Shown here: piece by piece, positions 8,512-16,658 of the stretch
How the letters are laid out: every line of letters starts with the position of its first letter
Position numbering within the stretch: the stretch's first letter is position 1
The notes under the pieces: generated by a model
The model's database searches: none
Seen by the model: the letters and a program-made list of their open reading frames with translations, nothing else
What the model was told of the DNA's origin: nothing
Program-made: the position numbers and the translations under genes
Assembly (NCBI RefSeq): GCF_004214895.1
Contig: NZ_CP035952.1
Coordinates: 5,618,501-5,682,500, forward strand
Reading direction: 5' to 3'
DNA length: 64,000 bases
Source: Pseudomonas tructae
GTDB lineage: Bacteria; Pseudomonadota; Gammaproteobacteria; Pseudomonadales; Pseudomonadaceae

Positions 8512-9285
8512 ATGGCTGAGGCCACGCCCGCGCTGGAAATCCGCAACCTGCACAAACGCTACGGCGACCAGGAAATCCTCAAGGGAATTTCGCTGACCGC
8601 GCGTGATGGCGACGTGATCTCGATCCTGGGATCCTCCGGCTCCGGCAAGTCCACTCTGCTGCGCTGCATCAACCTGTTGGAAAACCCGCACCAGGGCCAG
8701 ATCCTGGTGGCCGGCGAAGAGCTCAAGCTCAAGGCGGCGAAAAACGGCGAGCTGGTGGCCGCCGACAACAAGCAGATCAATCGTTTGCGCAGCGAGATCG
8801 GCTTCGTCTTCCAGAATTTCAACCTGTGGCCGCACATGAGCATCCTCGACAACATCATCGAGGCGCCGCGCCGGGTGCTGGGCCAGAGCAAGGCCGAGGC
8901 CATCGAGCATGCCGAAGCGCTGCTGAACAAGGTCGGCATCCACAACAAGCGTCACAGCTACCCGGCCGAACTGTCCGGGGGCCAGCAACAGCGTGCGGCC
9001 ATCGCCCGTACCCTGGCAATGAAGCCCAAGGTCATCCTGTTCGATGAACCGACCTCGGCCCTGGACCCGGAAATGGTCCAGGAAGTGCTCAACGTCATCC
9101 GCGCCCTCGCCGAAGAAGGCCGGACCATGCTACTGGTTACCCACGAAATGGGCTTTGCCCGCCAGGTGTCCAGCGAAGTCGTCTTCCTGCACCAGGGGCT
9201 GGTCGAAGAGCAAGGAACGCCGCAGCAGGTTTTTGAAAACCCGACCTCGGCGCGTTGTAAACAATTCATGTCCAGCAACCGCTAA
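8512..9285 (+). CDS. Polar amino-acid ABC importer, ATP-binding subunit
   Basis: 257 residues, the normal size for HisP/GlnQ-type ATPases. Walker A is GSSGSGKST, followed by the Q-loop region VFQNFNLWPHMS. The signature is LSGGQQQRAAIARTLAMKP and Walker B is VILFDEPTSALDPE, with a D-loop and the switch His in LVTHEMGFARQV. It energises import through the two permeases encoded downstream. It is the first gene of the four-gene operon (ATPase, binding protein, HisQ-like, HisM-like). Confidence 0.95.
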   Translation: MAEATPALEIRNLHKRYGDQEILKGISLTARDGDVISILGSSGSGKSTLLRCINLLENPHQGQILVAGEELKLKAAKNGELVAADNKQINRLRSEIGFVFQNFNLWPHMSILDNIIEAPRRVLGQSKAEAIEHAEALLNKVGIHNKRHSYPAELSGGQQQRAAIARTLAMKPKVILFDEPTSALDPEMVQEVLNVIRALAEEGRTMLLVTHEMGFARQVSSEVVFLHQGLVEEQGTPQQVFENPTSARCKQFMSSNR

Positions 9286-9298
9286 CGGAGCAACACGC

Positions 9299-10060
9299 AT
9301 GCAGAGCTATAAGAAATTCCTCCTGGCCGCTGCCGCCACGCTGGTGTTCTCGGCCAATGCCATGGCTGCCGAGAAACTGAAGATGGGCATCGAGGCGGCC
9401 TACCCGCCGTTCAACAACAAGGATGCCAGCGGCCAGGTTGTCGGTTTCGACAAGGACATCGGCGACGCCCTGTGCGCCAAGATGAAGGTCGAGTGCGAGG
9501 TCGTGGTGTCGGACTGGGACGGCATCATTCCTGCCCTGAACGCGAAAAAATCCGACTTCATCGTCTCGTCCCTGTCGATCACCGACGAGCGCAAGCAGGC
9601 GGTGGACTTCACCGACCCGTACTACTCGAACAAGCAGCAGTTCATCGCCCCGAAAAACGTCGACTTCAAGACCGATCCCAAGTCGCTCGAAGGCAAGACC
9701 CTGGGCACCCAGCGCGCAACTCAGGCGGCCATCTGGCTGGACGATAACGGCGGCATGGACGGCAAGTTCAAAGTCAGCCTGTACGACACCCAGGAAAACG
9801 CCTACCTGGACCTGACTTCAGGCCGCGTCGACGCCCTGCTGGCTGACAAGTACGCCAACTACGATTGGCTCAAATCCGAAGCCGGCAAGAACTACGAGTT
9901 CAAAGGCGATCCGGTCAACGAAAGCGACAAGGTCGGTATCGCTGTGCGCAAAGGTGACAACGAACTGCGCAACAAGCTCAACGCCGCCCTGAAGGAAATC
10001 GTTGCCGACGGCACCTACGAGAAGATCAACAACAAGTACTTCCCGTTCAGCATCTATTGA
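9299..10060 (+). CDS. Periplasmic amino-acid-binding protein (HisJ/ArgT type)
   Basis: 253 residues from the ATG at 9299 (GGAG 10 nt upstream); the longer open frame overlaps the ATPase gene. A Sec signal peptide ends with SANAMA/AEK. The mature protein starts LKMGIEAAYPPFN and has the family-3 solute-binding features GFDKDIGDALCAKM, VVVSDWDGIIPALNAKK and LSITDERKQAVDFTDPYY. These closely resemble the lysine/arginine/ornithine and histidine binding proteins, so a basic amino acid is the probable ligand. Ligand identity is inferred from family resemblance. Confidence 0.92.
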   Translation: MQSYKKFLLAAAATLVFSANAMAAEKLKMGIEAAYPPFNNKDASGQVVGFDKDIGDALCAKMKVECEVVVSDWDGIIPALNAKKSDFIVSSLSITDERKQAVDFTDPYYSNKQQFIAPKNVDFKTDPKSLEGKTLGTQRATQAAIWLDDNGGMDGKFKVSLYDTQENAYLDLTSGRVDALLADKYANYDWLKSEAGKNYEFKGDPVNESDKVGIAVRKGDNELRNKLNAALKEIVADGTYEKINNKYFPFSIY

Positions 10061-10117
10061 TTCGCCCCGACCGGCATTGCCCTGGCGGCGATGCCGGTCC
10101 CTTGAACAAACCTGCCC

Positions 10118-10813
10118 ATGAATATTGATCTTTACGGATTCGGTCCGGCCTTGCTGGCCGGGACACTGATGACCGTCAAACTCGCCTTGTCGGCCCTGCT
10201 TCTGGGGCTGGTACTGGGACTGCTTGGCGCCCTGGCCAAGACCTCGCCGTACAAACCCCTGCAATGGTTGGGCGGCTTCTACTCGACGATCGTTCGCGGC
10301 GTACCCGAACTGCTCTGGGTATTGTTGATCTACTTTGGCACCGTCAGCCTGATGAACCGGCTTGGCGAGCTTCTGAACATACCTGGCCTGGAGCTCAATG
10401 CCTTTGCCGCCGGGGTCATTGCCCTGGGCCTGTGCTTCGGCGCCTATGCCACGGAAGTGTTCCGTGGCGCGATCCTGGCCATCCCCAAGGGCCACCGGGA
10501 AGCCGGCCTGGCACTGGGCCTGTCCAAAGGGCGGATCTTTTCCAAACTGGTTCTGCCGCAAATGTGGCGCATCGCGCTACCGGGGCTGGGAAACCTGTTC
10601 ATGATCCTGATGAAAGATACCGCACTGGTCTCGGTCATCGGCCTGGAAGAAATCATGCGTCACTCGCAAATCGCCGTGACGGTGAGCAAGCAGCCCTTCA
10701 CCTTCTACATGGTCGCCGCCGTCATCTACCTGGGCCTGACCGTCCTGGCCATGATCGGCATGCACTTCATGGAAAAACGCGCCGGTCGCGGCTTCGCGAG
10801 GGCCAACCAATGA
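10118..10813 (+). CDS. Amino-acid ABC importer permease (HisQ type)
   Basis: 231 residues with five to six hydrophobic segments. The N-terminal GTLMTVKLALSALLLGLVLG is typical of the HEQRo permease family, and the EAA loop reads AILAIPKGHREAGLALGLSK, the cytoplasmic ATPase contact. It begins 57 bp after the binding-protein gene and overlaps the next permease gene by 4 bp (ATGA), which implies translational coupling of the two channel subunits. Confidence 0.94.
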   Translation: MNIDLYGFGPALLAGTLMTVKLALSALLLGLVLGLLGALAKTSPYKPLQWLGGFYSTIVRGVPELLWVLLIYFGTVSLMNRLGELLNIPGLELNAFAAGVIALGLCFGAYATEVFRGAILAIPKGHREAGLALGLSKGRIFSKLVLPQMWRIALPGLGNLFMILMKDTALVSVIGLEEIMRHSQIAVTVSKQPFTFYMVAAVIYLGLTVLAMIGMHFMEKRAGRGFARANQ

Positions 10814-11499
10814 ACTGGGAAATCATCGTCAAATGGCTGCCGCGCCTGGCCCAGGGCGCCACGCTGACGCTGGAACTGGTCGCCATAGCGGTCATTGCCG
10901 GTTTGATCATCGCCATCCCCCTGGGGATCGCCCGCTCCTCGCGGCACTGGTACGTGCGCGCCCTGCCGTTTGGCTACATCTTTTTCTTCCGTGGCACACC
11001 GCTGCTGGTCCAGCTGTTTCTGGTGTACTACGGGCTTGCCCAGTTCGATGCCGTACGCAGCAGTGCCTTGTGGCCCTACCTGCGGGACCCGTTCTGGTGC
11101 ACGGTGCTGACCATGACCCTGCATACGGCCGCCTACATTGCCGAAATTCTGCGCGGCGCCCTGCAGGCCATTCCCCGTGGCGAGATTGAAGCGGCCCGAG
11201 CCCTGGGCATGTCACGGGCCAAAGCGACGATCTACATCATGCTGCCACGCGCAGCGCGCATCGGCCTGCCAGCCTACAGCAACGAAGTGATCCTGATGCT
11301 CAAGGCCAGCGCCCTGGCGAGCACCGTCACCCTGCTGGAACTGACCGGCATGGCACGGACCATCATTGCCCGGACCTACCTGCCGGTGGAGATCTTTTTT
11401 GCCGCGGGGCTGTTCTACCTGCTGATCTCCTTTGTGCTGGTACAAGCCTTCAAGCAACTGGAACGCTGGCTGCGCGTCGATGCCTGCCAGGGTCGATAA
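10810..11499 (+). CDS. Amino-acid ABC importer permease (HisM type)
   Basis: 229 residues from the ATG at 10810 overlapping the previous stop; upstream in-frame sequence lies inside the HisQ-like gene. It contains RGTPLLVQLFLVYYGLAQF and the EAA loop ALQAIPRGEIEAARALGMSR, both standard for HisM-type subunits. It forms the heterodimeric channel with the preceding gene product. A strong terminator lies 9 bp downstream, closing the operon. Confidence 0.94.
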   Translation: MNWEIIVKWLPRLAQGATLTLELVAIAVIAGLIIAIPLGIARSSRHWYVRALPFGYIFFFRGTPLLVQLFLVYYGLAQFDAVRSSALWPYLRDPFWCTVLTMTLHTAAYIAEILRGALQAIPRGEIEAARALGMSRAKATIYIMLPRAARIGLPAYSNEVILMLKASALASTVTLLELTGMARTIIARTYLPVEIFFAAGLFYLLISFVLVQAFKQLERWLRVDACQGR

Positions 11500-11508
11500 A
11501 CCTGTATA

Positions 11509-11533
11509 ACGGGGCTGATATCAGCCCCGTTTT
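11509..11533 (+). terminator. Rho-independent terminator of the ABC importer operon
   Basis: A perfect 22-nt palindrome, ACGGGGCTGATATCAGCCCCGT (arms ACGGGGCTGAT / ATCAGCCCCGT), followed by TTT. The next gene starts 12 bp later. Confidence 0.85.
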
Positions 11534-11544
11534 CGTATCTGCTC

Positions 11545-12765
11545 ATGACCTCCCCCCTTCCTCTCTCAGGTTCCCAACTGCTCAGCCGCTTCCAGGCGCT
11601 GGACGGTTTTCTGTGCGAGCATCAGGCACTCTGGCGGCCACGGCCTTTCACCCAGCTTGAGCTGCCCTGGGAGGCCGAGCACCCGGATCTTGCCGGCTGG
11701 TTGCGCCAGCGCTCATTGAGCGAAGCGGAAGCGGTGCACAATGATCCCGGGCAACTGGACGCACCGGCGCCTTTTCCACAACTGGCGCGCATGGCCGCAG
11801 CGCTGTCTGCCGTCGGTGAGTTACCCAGCATGGCCCTGCCTGCGGCGAGCCAGCGCCTGAACGTCGACGTACCAGGGCGCAAATGGCAGCAGATCGAAGC
11901 CTTCGCCAGCCACCTGGGCTTTATCCACAGCCCACGGCACTGGCTGGACTGGTGCGCCGGCAAAGGCCACCTGGGCCGGCGCCTGCTGCAGCCGCACAGC
12001 CAACAACTGACCTGTCTGGAATACGACCCCACACTGGTCAAGGCCGGTATCGCCCTGAGCCAGCATCACCACCTGCCCGCCGAGCACCATCTGCAGGATG
12101 TACTGGCCGAGGATGCCGCATTGCACCTGAACGCCGGGCACACGGCAGTGGCCCTGCACGCCTGTGGCGATTTGCATGTACGTCTGATGCAACTGGCCAG
12201 CCGTCAGGGCTGTCGCCAACTGGCCATTGCCCCGTGCTGCTACAACCGCATCCAGGCGCCGCGGTATCAGCCGTTATCCACAGCCGCCAAAACCTCCAGC
12301 CTGCAGCTGTCGATCGATGACCTTGGCCTGCCACTGAGCGAAACGGTGACCGCCGGTGCACGGGTGCGTCGCCAGCGTGATGAGTCCATGGCCAGGCGCC
12401 TGGGTTTCGATCTGTGGCAACGGCAGTTGCGCGGGGTGAATGATTACCTGCCGACTCCGTCGCTAGCAGTCAGCTGGTTGCAAAAGCCCTATGCCGACTA
12501 CTGCCTGGGCCTGGCCCAACTCAAGGGCTTGCCGGTAGGTGCCGAGCCTGATTGGCACACGCTGGAAACTGCCGGCTGGCAACGCCTGGCCCAGGTGCGC
12601 AACCTGGAACTGCTGCGCAACCTGTTCCGCCGTCCGCTGGAACTGTGGCTGGTGCTCGACCGCGCACTGTTTCTGCAGGAACAGTCCTACGAGGTACAGC
12701 TCGGCGTGTTTTGTGAACAGCCGCTCACTCCGCGCAACTTGCTGCTGCTGGCTGAACGTCGGTAA
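11545..12765 (+). CDS. SAM-dependent methyltransferase, function unknown
   Basis: 406 residues. The central Rossmann methyltransferase core has motif I WLDWCAGKGHLGRRLL (about residues 132-147), the acidic end of strand 2 in LTCLEYDPTLVKAG, and ALHACGDLHVRLM followed by APCCYNRI. The PCC motif after motif IV is typical of the Methyltransf_32 (GSTCD/TRMT13-like) type. Such proteins are sometimes linked to tRNA modification, but no substrate can be assigned here. It stands alone between a terminator and the mdtJI operon. Confidence 0.85.
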   Translation: MTSPLPLSGSQLLSRFQALDGFLCEHQALWRPRPFTQLELPWEAEHPDLAGWLRQRSLSEAEAVHNDPGQLDAPAPFPQLARMAAALSAVGELPSMALPAASQRLNVDVPGRKWQQIEAFASHLGFIHSPRHWLDWCAGKGHLGRRLLQPHSQQLTCLEYDPTLVKAGIALSQHHHLPAEHHLQDVLAEDAALHLNAGHTAVALHACGDLHVRLMQLASRQGCRQLAIAPCCYNRIQAPRYQPLSTAAKTSSLQLSIDDLGLPLSETVTAGARVRRQRDESMARRLGFDLWQRQLRGVNDYLPTPSLAVSWLQKPYADYCLGLAQLKGLPVGAEPDWHTLETAGWQRLAQVRNLELLRNLFRRPLELWLVLDRALFLQEQSYEVQLGVFCEQPLTPRNLLLLAERR

Positions 12766-12995
12766 AGGTTCGCAGCCTGTGGATAAGTCTGTGCGCAACC
12801 TTGCGCCGAACCCCTGCAAATTAATGGATCCAAGCGCTTTAACACCCTGGTCATTTTTTGTTCATTAATTAATCGCCAGCAAAAACAGCCATTTGCGCAA
12901 AGACCAACGGCGGGCGTTGCGCCGATGCAATGCCCTCACGTTTGGCATGCGCCTTGTGCATAAGCCTTCGAACCAATCGCGCTAAACAGACCGAA

Positions 12996-13325
12996 TCAGG
13001 CCAGTTTCAGCAGGCTCATGCCCACCAGCAGCAAGGCCAGCCCCAACCAGCCACGGCCCATCAGACGTTGACCAAACAACGCCCAGCCCATGGCCACGGT
13101 GGCGAGAATGCCGAAACCACCCCAAATGGCGTAGGCCAGCGACAGTTCGATATCTCGCACAGCCTGAGCCAGCGCAGTAAAGGCGGCCAGCACGCAGAGA
13201 ATCGAAGCAATGCCCAGGCCGCGCTTTTTAAAACCGTCGGAATACTTGAGCAGCAGGTTGGCGATCACTTCCAGCACGATCGCAAGACCCAGCCAGGCGA
13301 AGGGAATCCAGTTCATGCTCAGCAT
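12996..13325 (-). CDS. mdtI: Spermidine export SMR protein MdtI
   Basis: 109 residues, identical in length to E. coli MdtI, with four transmembrane helices. Key family segments are [20 protein letters not shown] (Glu in helix 1), [12 protein letters not shown] and the end MSLLKLA. With MdtJ it forms a heteromeric small-multidrug-resistance exporter that removes excess spermidine. The ATG at 13325 overlaps the mdtJ stop region; a second ATG three codons later is possible. The intergenic sequence downstream (12766-12995) contains no recognisable gene. Confidence 0.92.
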   Translation of the reverse strand: MLSMNWIPFAWLGLAIVLEVIANLLLKYSDGFKKRGLGIASILCVLAAFTALAQAVRDIELSLAYAIWGGFGILATVAMGWALFGQRLMGRGWLGLALLLVGMSLLKLA

Positions 13326-13678
13326 GGCAGGGCCTCCGTGTTACGAGCTGCAGGTGCGGCGCGAGTACCCGACTTGATCAGCAAGATACCGGCGATCATC
13401 ACACCCAGGCCGGCGGCCTTGAGCAGGCCCAGGCTTTCGCCAAGCCAGGTGACGCTGATCAGGGTGATAAGAACGATGCCGATACCTTCCCACAGGGCGT
13501 AGGCCACGCCCACCGGCACGCGCTTTACTGCCAGCGCCAGGAAGAAGTACGACAGGCCGATCATCAGGTACATCAACCCGTGACCAAGAACGGGGAAATG
13601 ACTGGCGGCGAATTTCATCGACGCGGTGCCGATCACCTCGGCGGTGATGGCGATAAACAGATAGATCCAGGAACGCAT
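13319..13678 (-). CDS. mdtJ: Spermidine export SMR protein MdtJ
   Basis: 119 residues from the ATG at 13678, which has GGAGGG 5 nt upstream; the frame extends further but that start has no site. Four helices, with [12 protein letters not shown] in helix 1, [20 protein letters not shown] and ILLIKSGTR, match MdtJ. The gene order mdtJ-mdtI with overlapping ends is as in E. coli. It partners MdtI in polyamine export, a possible functional link to the agmatine pathway genes at the far end of the window, though that is distant. Confidence 0.92.
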   Translation of the reverse strand: MRSWIYLFIAITAEVIGTASMKFAASHFPVLGHGLMYLMIGLSYFFLALAVKRVPVGVAYALWEGIGIVLITLISVTWLGESLGLLKAAGLGVMIAGILLIKSGTRAAPAARNTEALPC

Positions 13679-13995
13679 GATGCCCTCCCACGGGCGACAC
13701 AAGCCGAGCGAAATCACGCTGACGGCTGCAGACAAATAGAGAAACGAGGCTGTTTGTCGGGGGAGGCGCTAGAGGTCGCCAGTCCAGTGACGTTCACGGG
13801 AAACCAGGCGGGAGGTGAAGAGCGGAAACGCTTTAGTGTTCAACATAATGAACAGCAAATTAGCTCAAGGCATCGTTGAAGTCAAATCGATAGAAAATGG
13901 CTAATTAATTTTCCTGTCTTTCAGTCCGTATTTAGCTGAAAGCCCTTAAAGGTTGCAGAAAGGTTCGTAAATTATATTACCCGGCCTGAAAAAGC

Positions 13996-14060
13996 ATCGC
14001 GGGGCAAGCCCGCTCCTACCCTGTGGGAGCGGCGGTGCGGCGGCCGACTTGCCCCGCGAT
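13996..14060. repeat. REP inverted pair
   Basis: ATCGCGGGGCAAGCCCGCTC at 13996 faces an imperfect inverted copy ending CTTGCCCCGCGAT at 14060. Confidence 0.88.
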
Positions 14061-14117
14061 ACCCCTTTCAGATCCCGCCTCCCCCTCGTGTCAAAACGCC
14101 GCACCCCCAACAAAATC

Positions 14118-14143
14118 ACAATTAATTATTGTAATACGATAAT
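14118..14143. promoter_or_regulatory. AT-rich palindromic operator candidate for the DUF2975/XRE pair
   Basis: ACAATTAATTATTGT (14118-14132) has ACAAT/ATTGT arms, and an overlapping ATTAT...ATAAT pair ends at 14143. The position 45-70 bp before the DUF2975 start suits an operator for the XRE protein encoded behind it. This rests only on symmetry and position. Confidence 0.35.
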
Positions 14144-14188
14144 TTTTCACAAATAATGCGCCCCGCTCAACTAGCACGGAGGGAAACC

Positions 14189-14767
14189 ATGAACAGTAAG
14201 ACAGTGGCTTACGCGAGATCGCGTCTGCGAGTGATCGGTGCATTCGCCGCGGTACTCGCTTGGGGTACAGGGATCGTCGAGTTCGGCGGCAACGTACTGT
14301 TGTGGGTGTTCGAAAAAGCCCAGGTGCAAGGCGCCTACCTGCAAAGCTTCGGCGAAAACATGCCGCTGCTGCTGGCCCCGGACTATCAGCCCTCGCACCT
14401 GGCCCTGGGCCTGGTCATCGGCCTGGAACTCATCCCCGCCAGCCTCTCGGCCTTTGCCCTGTACCTGACCGGTTTGTTCTTTTTGCGCCTGTCCCGGGGC
14501 GAAACCTGGACGACGCAGAACATCAAGATGCTCTGGTGGGTGGGCTTGCTGTGCATCGGCTTGCCGATGGTCTGGCCCATGATCGGCACCTTGCAGGGCC
14601 TGGCGTTCTCCATCGACCTGCCCAAAGGCGAAAGAAGCTTCAGCGTATCGATCGGTGTATCATCCCAGGCGGTTTACGAGATCATGAAAGGCATCTTCCT
14701 GTGCGCCTTTTCACTCCTCATGCGTGACGCCAAAACCATCAGCGATGAACACAACTGTTATGTCTAG
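14189..14767 (+). CDS. DUF2975-type membrane protein
   Basis: 192 residues from the ATG at 14189, preceded by GGAGGG at ideal spacing; the upstream in-frame start at 14156 has no site. Four hydrophobic segments are visible (about 12-40, 75-100, 115-140 and 165-185), with the polar loop SRGETWTTQNIKMLWW between helices 2 and 3, typical of DUF2975 proteins. Family members are nearly always paired with a small XRE regulator, as here (9 bp downstream). The function is unknown. Confidence 0.8.
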   Translation: MNSKTVAYARSRLRVIGAFAAVLAWGTGIVEFGGNVLLWVFEKAQVQGAYLQSFGENMPLLLAPDYQPSHLALGLVIGLELIPASLSAFALYLTGLFFLRLSRGETWTTQNIKMLWWVGLLCIGLPMVWPMIGTLQGLAFSIDLPKGERSFSVSIGVSSQAVYEIMKGIFLCAFSLLMRDAKTISDEHNCYV

Positions 14768-14776
14768 CTTGCCCCT

Positions 14777-14983
14777 ATGCCGATAATTATTCGACTCGAT
14801 GTAGTCATGGCCAAGAACAAGATCCGCTCCAAGGATCTGGCCGAGATTATCGGTATTACGGAGGCGAACCTGTCGTTGCTGAAAAACGGCAAGATCAAGG
14901 GTTTCAAGATGGAAACCCTCGAGAAGCTCTGTCGCGCGTTGAACTGCCAGCCAGGTGACCTGCTGGAGTTCAGCGAGGAATGA
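14777..14983 (+). CDS. Small XRE/Cro-type regulator (YozG-like)
   Basis: 68 residues, essentially a single helix-turn-helix domain: SKDLAEIIGITEANLSLLKN is the HTH, followed by KMETLEKLCRALNCQPGDLL. This is the short Cro/CI form usually found next to DUF2975 genes, with which it is probably co-transcribed and whose operon it probably regulates. The most likely target is the AT-rich palindrome upstream of the DUF2975 gene. Confidence 0.88.
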   Translation: MPIIIRLDVVMAKNKIRSKDLAEIIGITEANLSLLKNGKIKGFKMETLEKLCRALNCQPGDLLEFSEE

Positions 14984-15001
14984 ACAAGGAACTGGCAACT
15001 C

Positions 15002-15382
15002 GTGAGCAATTCACTCAAGTGGCGCGCCGCGCTGCTGCTGGCCGTCGGCCTGCTCGGCGGCTGCGGCCCCAGCTACACCTATAGATACTCCCCTCCGCCA
15101 AGCATGGCGGGCATGAACTGCATCAACTCCTGCTCGATGGAACGCAACCACTGCAAACAGATGGCGCGCCTGCAGGAAAACAGCGACCAGGCCCTGTACC
15201 AGGCCAACCTCAGAAGCTACCAGCACTGCCAGGTCGGCAAGAGCAAGAAGGAAGCGCGCAAAAGCTGCTACTACCCCAGCTACCCGTTCAGCAGCGGTTC
15301 GAGCTACTCATGCGGCAGCGACTACGACAGCTGCTACCAGGCCTGCGGCGGCACCATCCACCGCATCCTCAACAAAGACTGA
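15002..15382 (+). CDS. Cys-rich small lipoprotein
   Basis: 126 residues from a GTG start, with a lipoprotein signal ending LLGGC. The mature part has about a dozen cysteines in short pairs (INSCSMERNHC, YSCGSDYDSCYQACGG), suggesting disulfide-bonded repeats in the periplasm. I do not recognise a family. It is followed by two smaller lipoprotein genes, all starting with GTG, in the same direction. Confidence 0.7.
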   Translation: MSNSLKWRAALLLAVGLLGGCGPSYTYRYSPPPSMAGMNCINSCSMERNHCKQMARLQENSDQALYQANLRSYQHCQVGKSKKEARKSCYYPSYPFSSGSSYSCGSDYDSCYQACGGTIHRILNKD

Positions 15383-15691
15383 CACCTCGATAAAACGGAA
15401 TTGACTGTGGATATCATCAGATCCATCGCCCTGCTTGCGTGCGCGTTTTACCTAAGCGGCTGCTCCCTCATGTCTGACTGGCAGTTCCCGCCTCCCCAGT
15501 CCGGCTGGCAACCGCCGCTGCAGACGTACGGCACCAGCAGCTTCCCCGGGCCGGACTTCAGCAAAGACCACATGGCCATCCAGCACTACCTCGACACCCA
15601 CAAACACTGACACTTCGACCAAACGGAATTGCCTGTGGCTATCATCAGATCCTTCATCCTGCTGGCGTGCGCGTTTTACTTGAGCGGCTGC
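15379..15691 (+). repeat. Direct tandem repeat, 228-bp period
   Basis: Positions 15379-15463 and 15607-15691 align without gaps at an offset of 228 bp. Each unit carries the preceding gene's stop codon (CTGACAC), the spacer with AAACGGAATTG, a GTG start and a signal peptide ending AFYLSGC. Similarity continues more weakly into the mature parts. A tandem duplication of one small lipoprotein gene is the simplest explanation. Confidence 0.8.
15407..15610 (+). CDS. Small lipoprotein, first copy of a tandem duplication
   Basis: 67 residues from the GTG at 15407; GGA lies 7 nt upstream, whereas the in-frame TTG at 15401 would be only 1 nt from it. The signal peptide ends ACAFYLSGC (lipobox LSGC). 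The mature part is short and Pro/Gln/Trp-rich (WQFPPPQSGWQPPLQTYG). The next gene has the same start context, signal peptide and a similar SGW...YG segment. Function unknown. Confidence 0.65.
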   Translation: MDIIRSIALLACAFYLSGCSLMSDWQFPPPQSGWQPPLQTYGTSSFPGPDFSKDHMAIQHYLDTHKH

Positions 15692-15901
15692 ACCAGTGGC
15701 GATTACACCCCCATGTCCGGCTGGGAAATCCCGCAGATGCAGATATACGGCGACAAGGGCTACTCGGGCCCGGCCTACACCTGCAAGAAAAAGCACGGCT
15801 GCCGAGAGCACTGTAAAAAGCACGATTGCCGCTACAAACCGCTGATATTCGACCCCACCAAAGCCGAACCCAGCGCCACGACAATGCACCGCGACTGGTA
15901 A
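15635..15901 (+). CDS. Small lipoprotein, second copy with Cys/His/Lys-rich tail
   Basis: 88 residues from the GTG at 15635, in the same context as the previous gene. The lipobox is LSGC, followed by SGWEIPQMQIYG as in its paralogue and then a distinct cationic tail, CKKKHGCREHCKKHDC, with four Cys and three His that could bind metal or form disulfides. Function unknown. The tail is absent from copy 1, so the paralogues have diverged at their C-termini. Confidence 0.65.
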   Translation: MAIIRSFILLACAFYLSGCTSGDYTPMSGWEIPQMQIYGDKGYSGPAYTCKKKHGCREHCKKHDCRYKPLIFDPTKAEPSATTMHRDW

Positions 15902-15959
15902 GAAAACACCCCGCGATACCCGCTCAAAGCAGGTATCGCGAGGAAAGTTGCAGAAGTAG

Positions 15960-15987
15960 TTTACAGACGCAAACTGATCGCTATAAT
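15960..15987 (+). promoter_or_regulatory. sigma-70 promoter of tRNA-Thr
   Basis: TTTACA (15960-15965), a 16-bp spacer and a consensus TATAAT (15982-15987), ending 11 bp before the tRNA. Confidence 0.8.
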
Positions 15988-15998
15988 GACGCCCCTGT

Positions 15999-16074
<76 letters not shown>

Positions 16075-16088
16075 TACGCAGTAAGAAG

Positions 16089-16116
16089 AGGCTCACCGCG
16101 AGGTGGGCCTTTTTTG
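16089..16116 (+). terminator. Rho-independent terminator after tRNA-Thr
   Basis: AGGCTCACC and GGTGGGCCT form a stem with one mismatch around a GCGA loop, followed by a run of T. Confidence 0.85.
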
Positions 16117-16140
16117 TTTCCGTAGCCTACCCCCACTTCG

Positions 16141-16164
16141 GTAGGAGCGGGCTTGCCCCGCGAT
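16141..16164. repeat. Single REP element
   Basis: GTAGGAGCGGGCTTGCCCCG followed by CGAT matches the REP core. No inverted partner is visible nearby. Confidence 0.85.
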
Positions 16165-16286
16165 AAGGCCAGCAAATTCAGCCCATCAAGCGGCGCTCGA
16201 TCGCAGACAAGTCCCGCTCCAACACATCTTTTGCGGGATGATCAACACTGTCCTCTCAGCCCTCCAAGGACAGGCAGATCATCAAC

Positions 16287-16625
16287 ATGGAAACCTCCAC
16301 CGTACAAGCCATCAAACTGGCCATTGTCTCGACCACCGGGCTTTCAAAAGATGCGCTGCATATCTACTTCGGTATGGCTGTATTCGTTTTCCTTGCAGCA
16401 ATCAGCAAGCAACTGAGGCCCTATCTGGCCTGGTCCTGTGTGCTGGCCCTAGCTTGTCTGGGCGAAACAGTCGACTGCTGGGATGACGTGCAAAGCCTTG
16501 GCTACTGGCGTTGGCAGGCAAGCCTTCATGATGTGCTGAACACGTTGTTTTGGCCGAGCGTGCTGACGCTGCTTTGGTACCTGAGTTCTCGGGCAAGGCA
16601 GGGTCCGCATGTTTCAGAGGACTGA
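16287..16625 (+). CDS. Small membrane protein, function unknown
   Basis: 112 residues with about three hydrophobic segments (HIYFGMAVFVFLAAIS, LAWSCVLALACLGE and FWPSVLTLLWYLSS). Between the second and third lies the polar segment TVDCWDDVQSLGYWRW. The pattern resembles small VanZ-like or phage-type membrane proteins, but I cannot assign it. It is convergent with hldD, with 33 bp between stop codons and no clear terminator. Confidence 0.6.
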   Translation: METSTVQAIKLAIVSTTGLSKDALHIYFGMAVFVFLAAISKQLRPYLAWSCVLALACLGETVDCWDDVQSLGYWRWQASLHDVLNTLFWPSVLTLLWYLSSRARQGPHVSED

Positions 16626-16658
16626 TCAGCAACGCCCGAGGACGATGGCGCTCGCAAA

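Larger units (their letters stand above)
13679..14188. other. Intergenic region with REP pair and AT-rich promoter
   Basis: About 510 bp between the divergent mdtJ and DUF2975 genes. I see no gene. It holds a REP pair (13996-14060) and an AT-rich palindromic stretch (14118-14143). Short open frames here are in poor codon context. Confidence 0.5.

Noticed and set aside
12930..13502. 190-residue plus-strand frame antisense to mdtJI
   Set aside because: The minus strand encodes two full-length SMR proteins matching MdtI and MdtJ.
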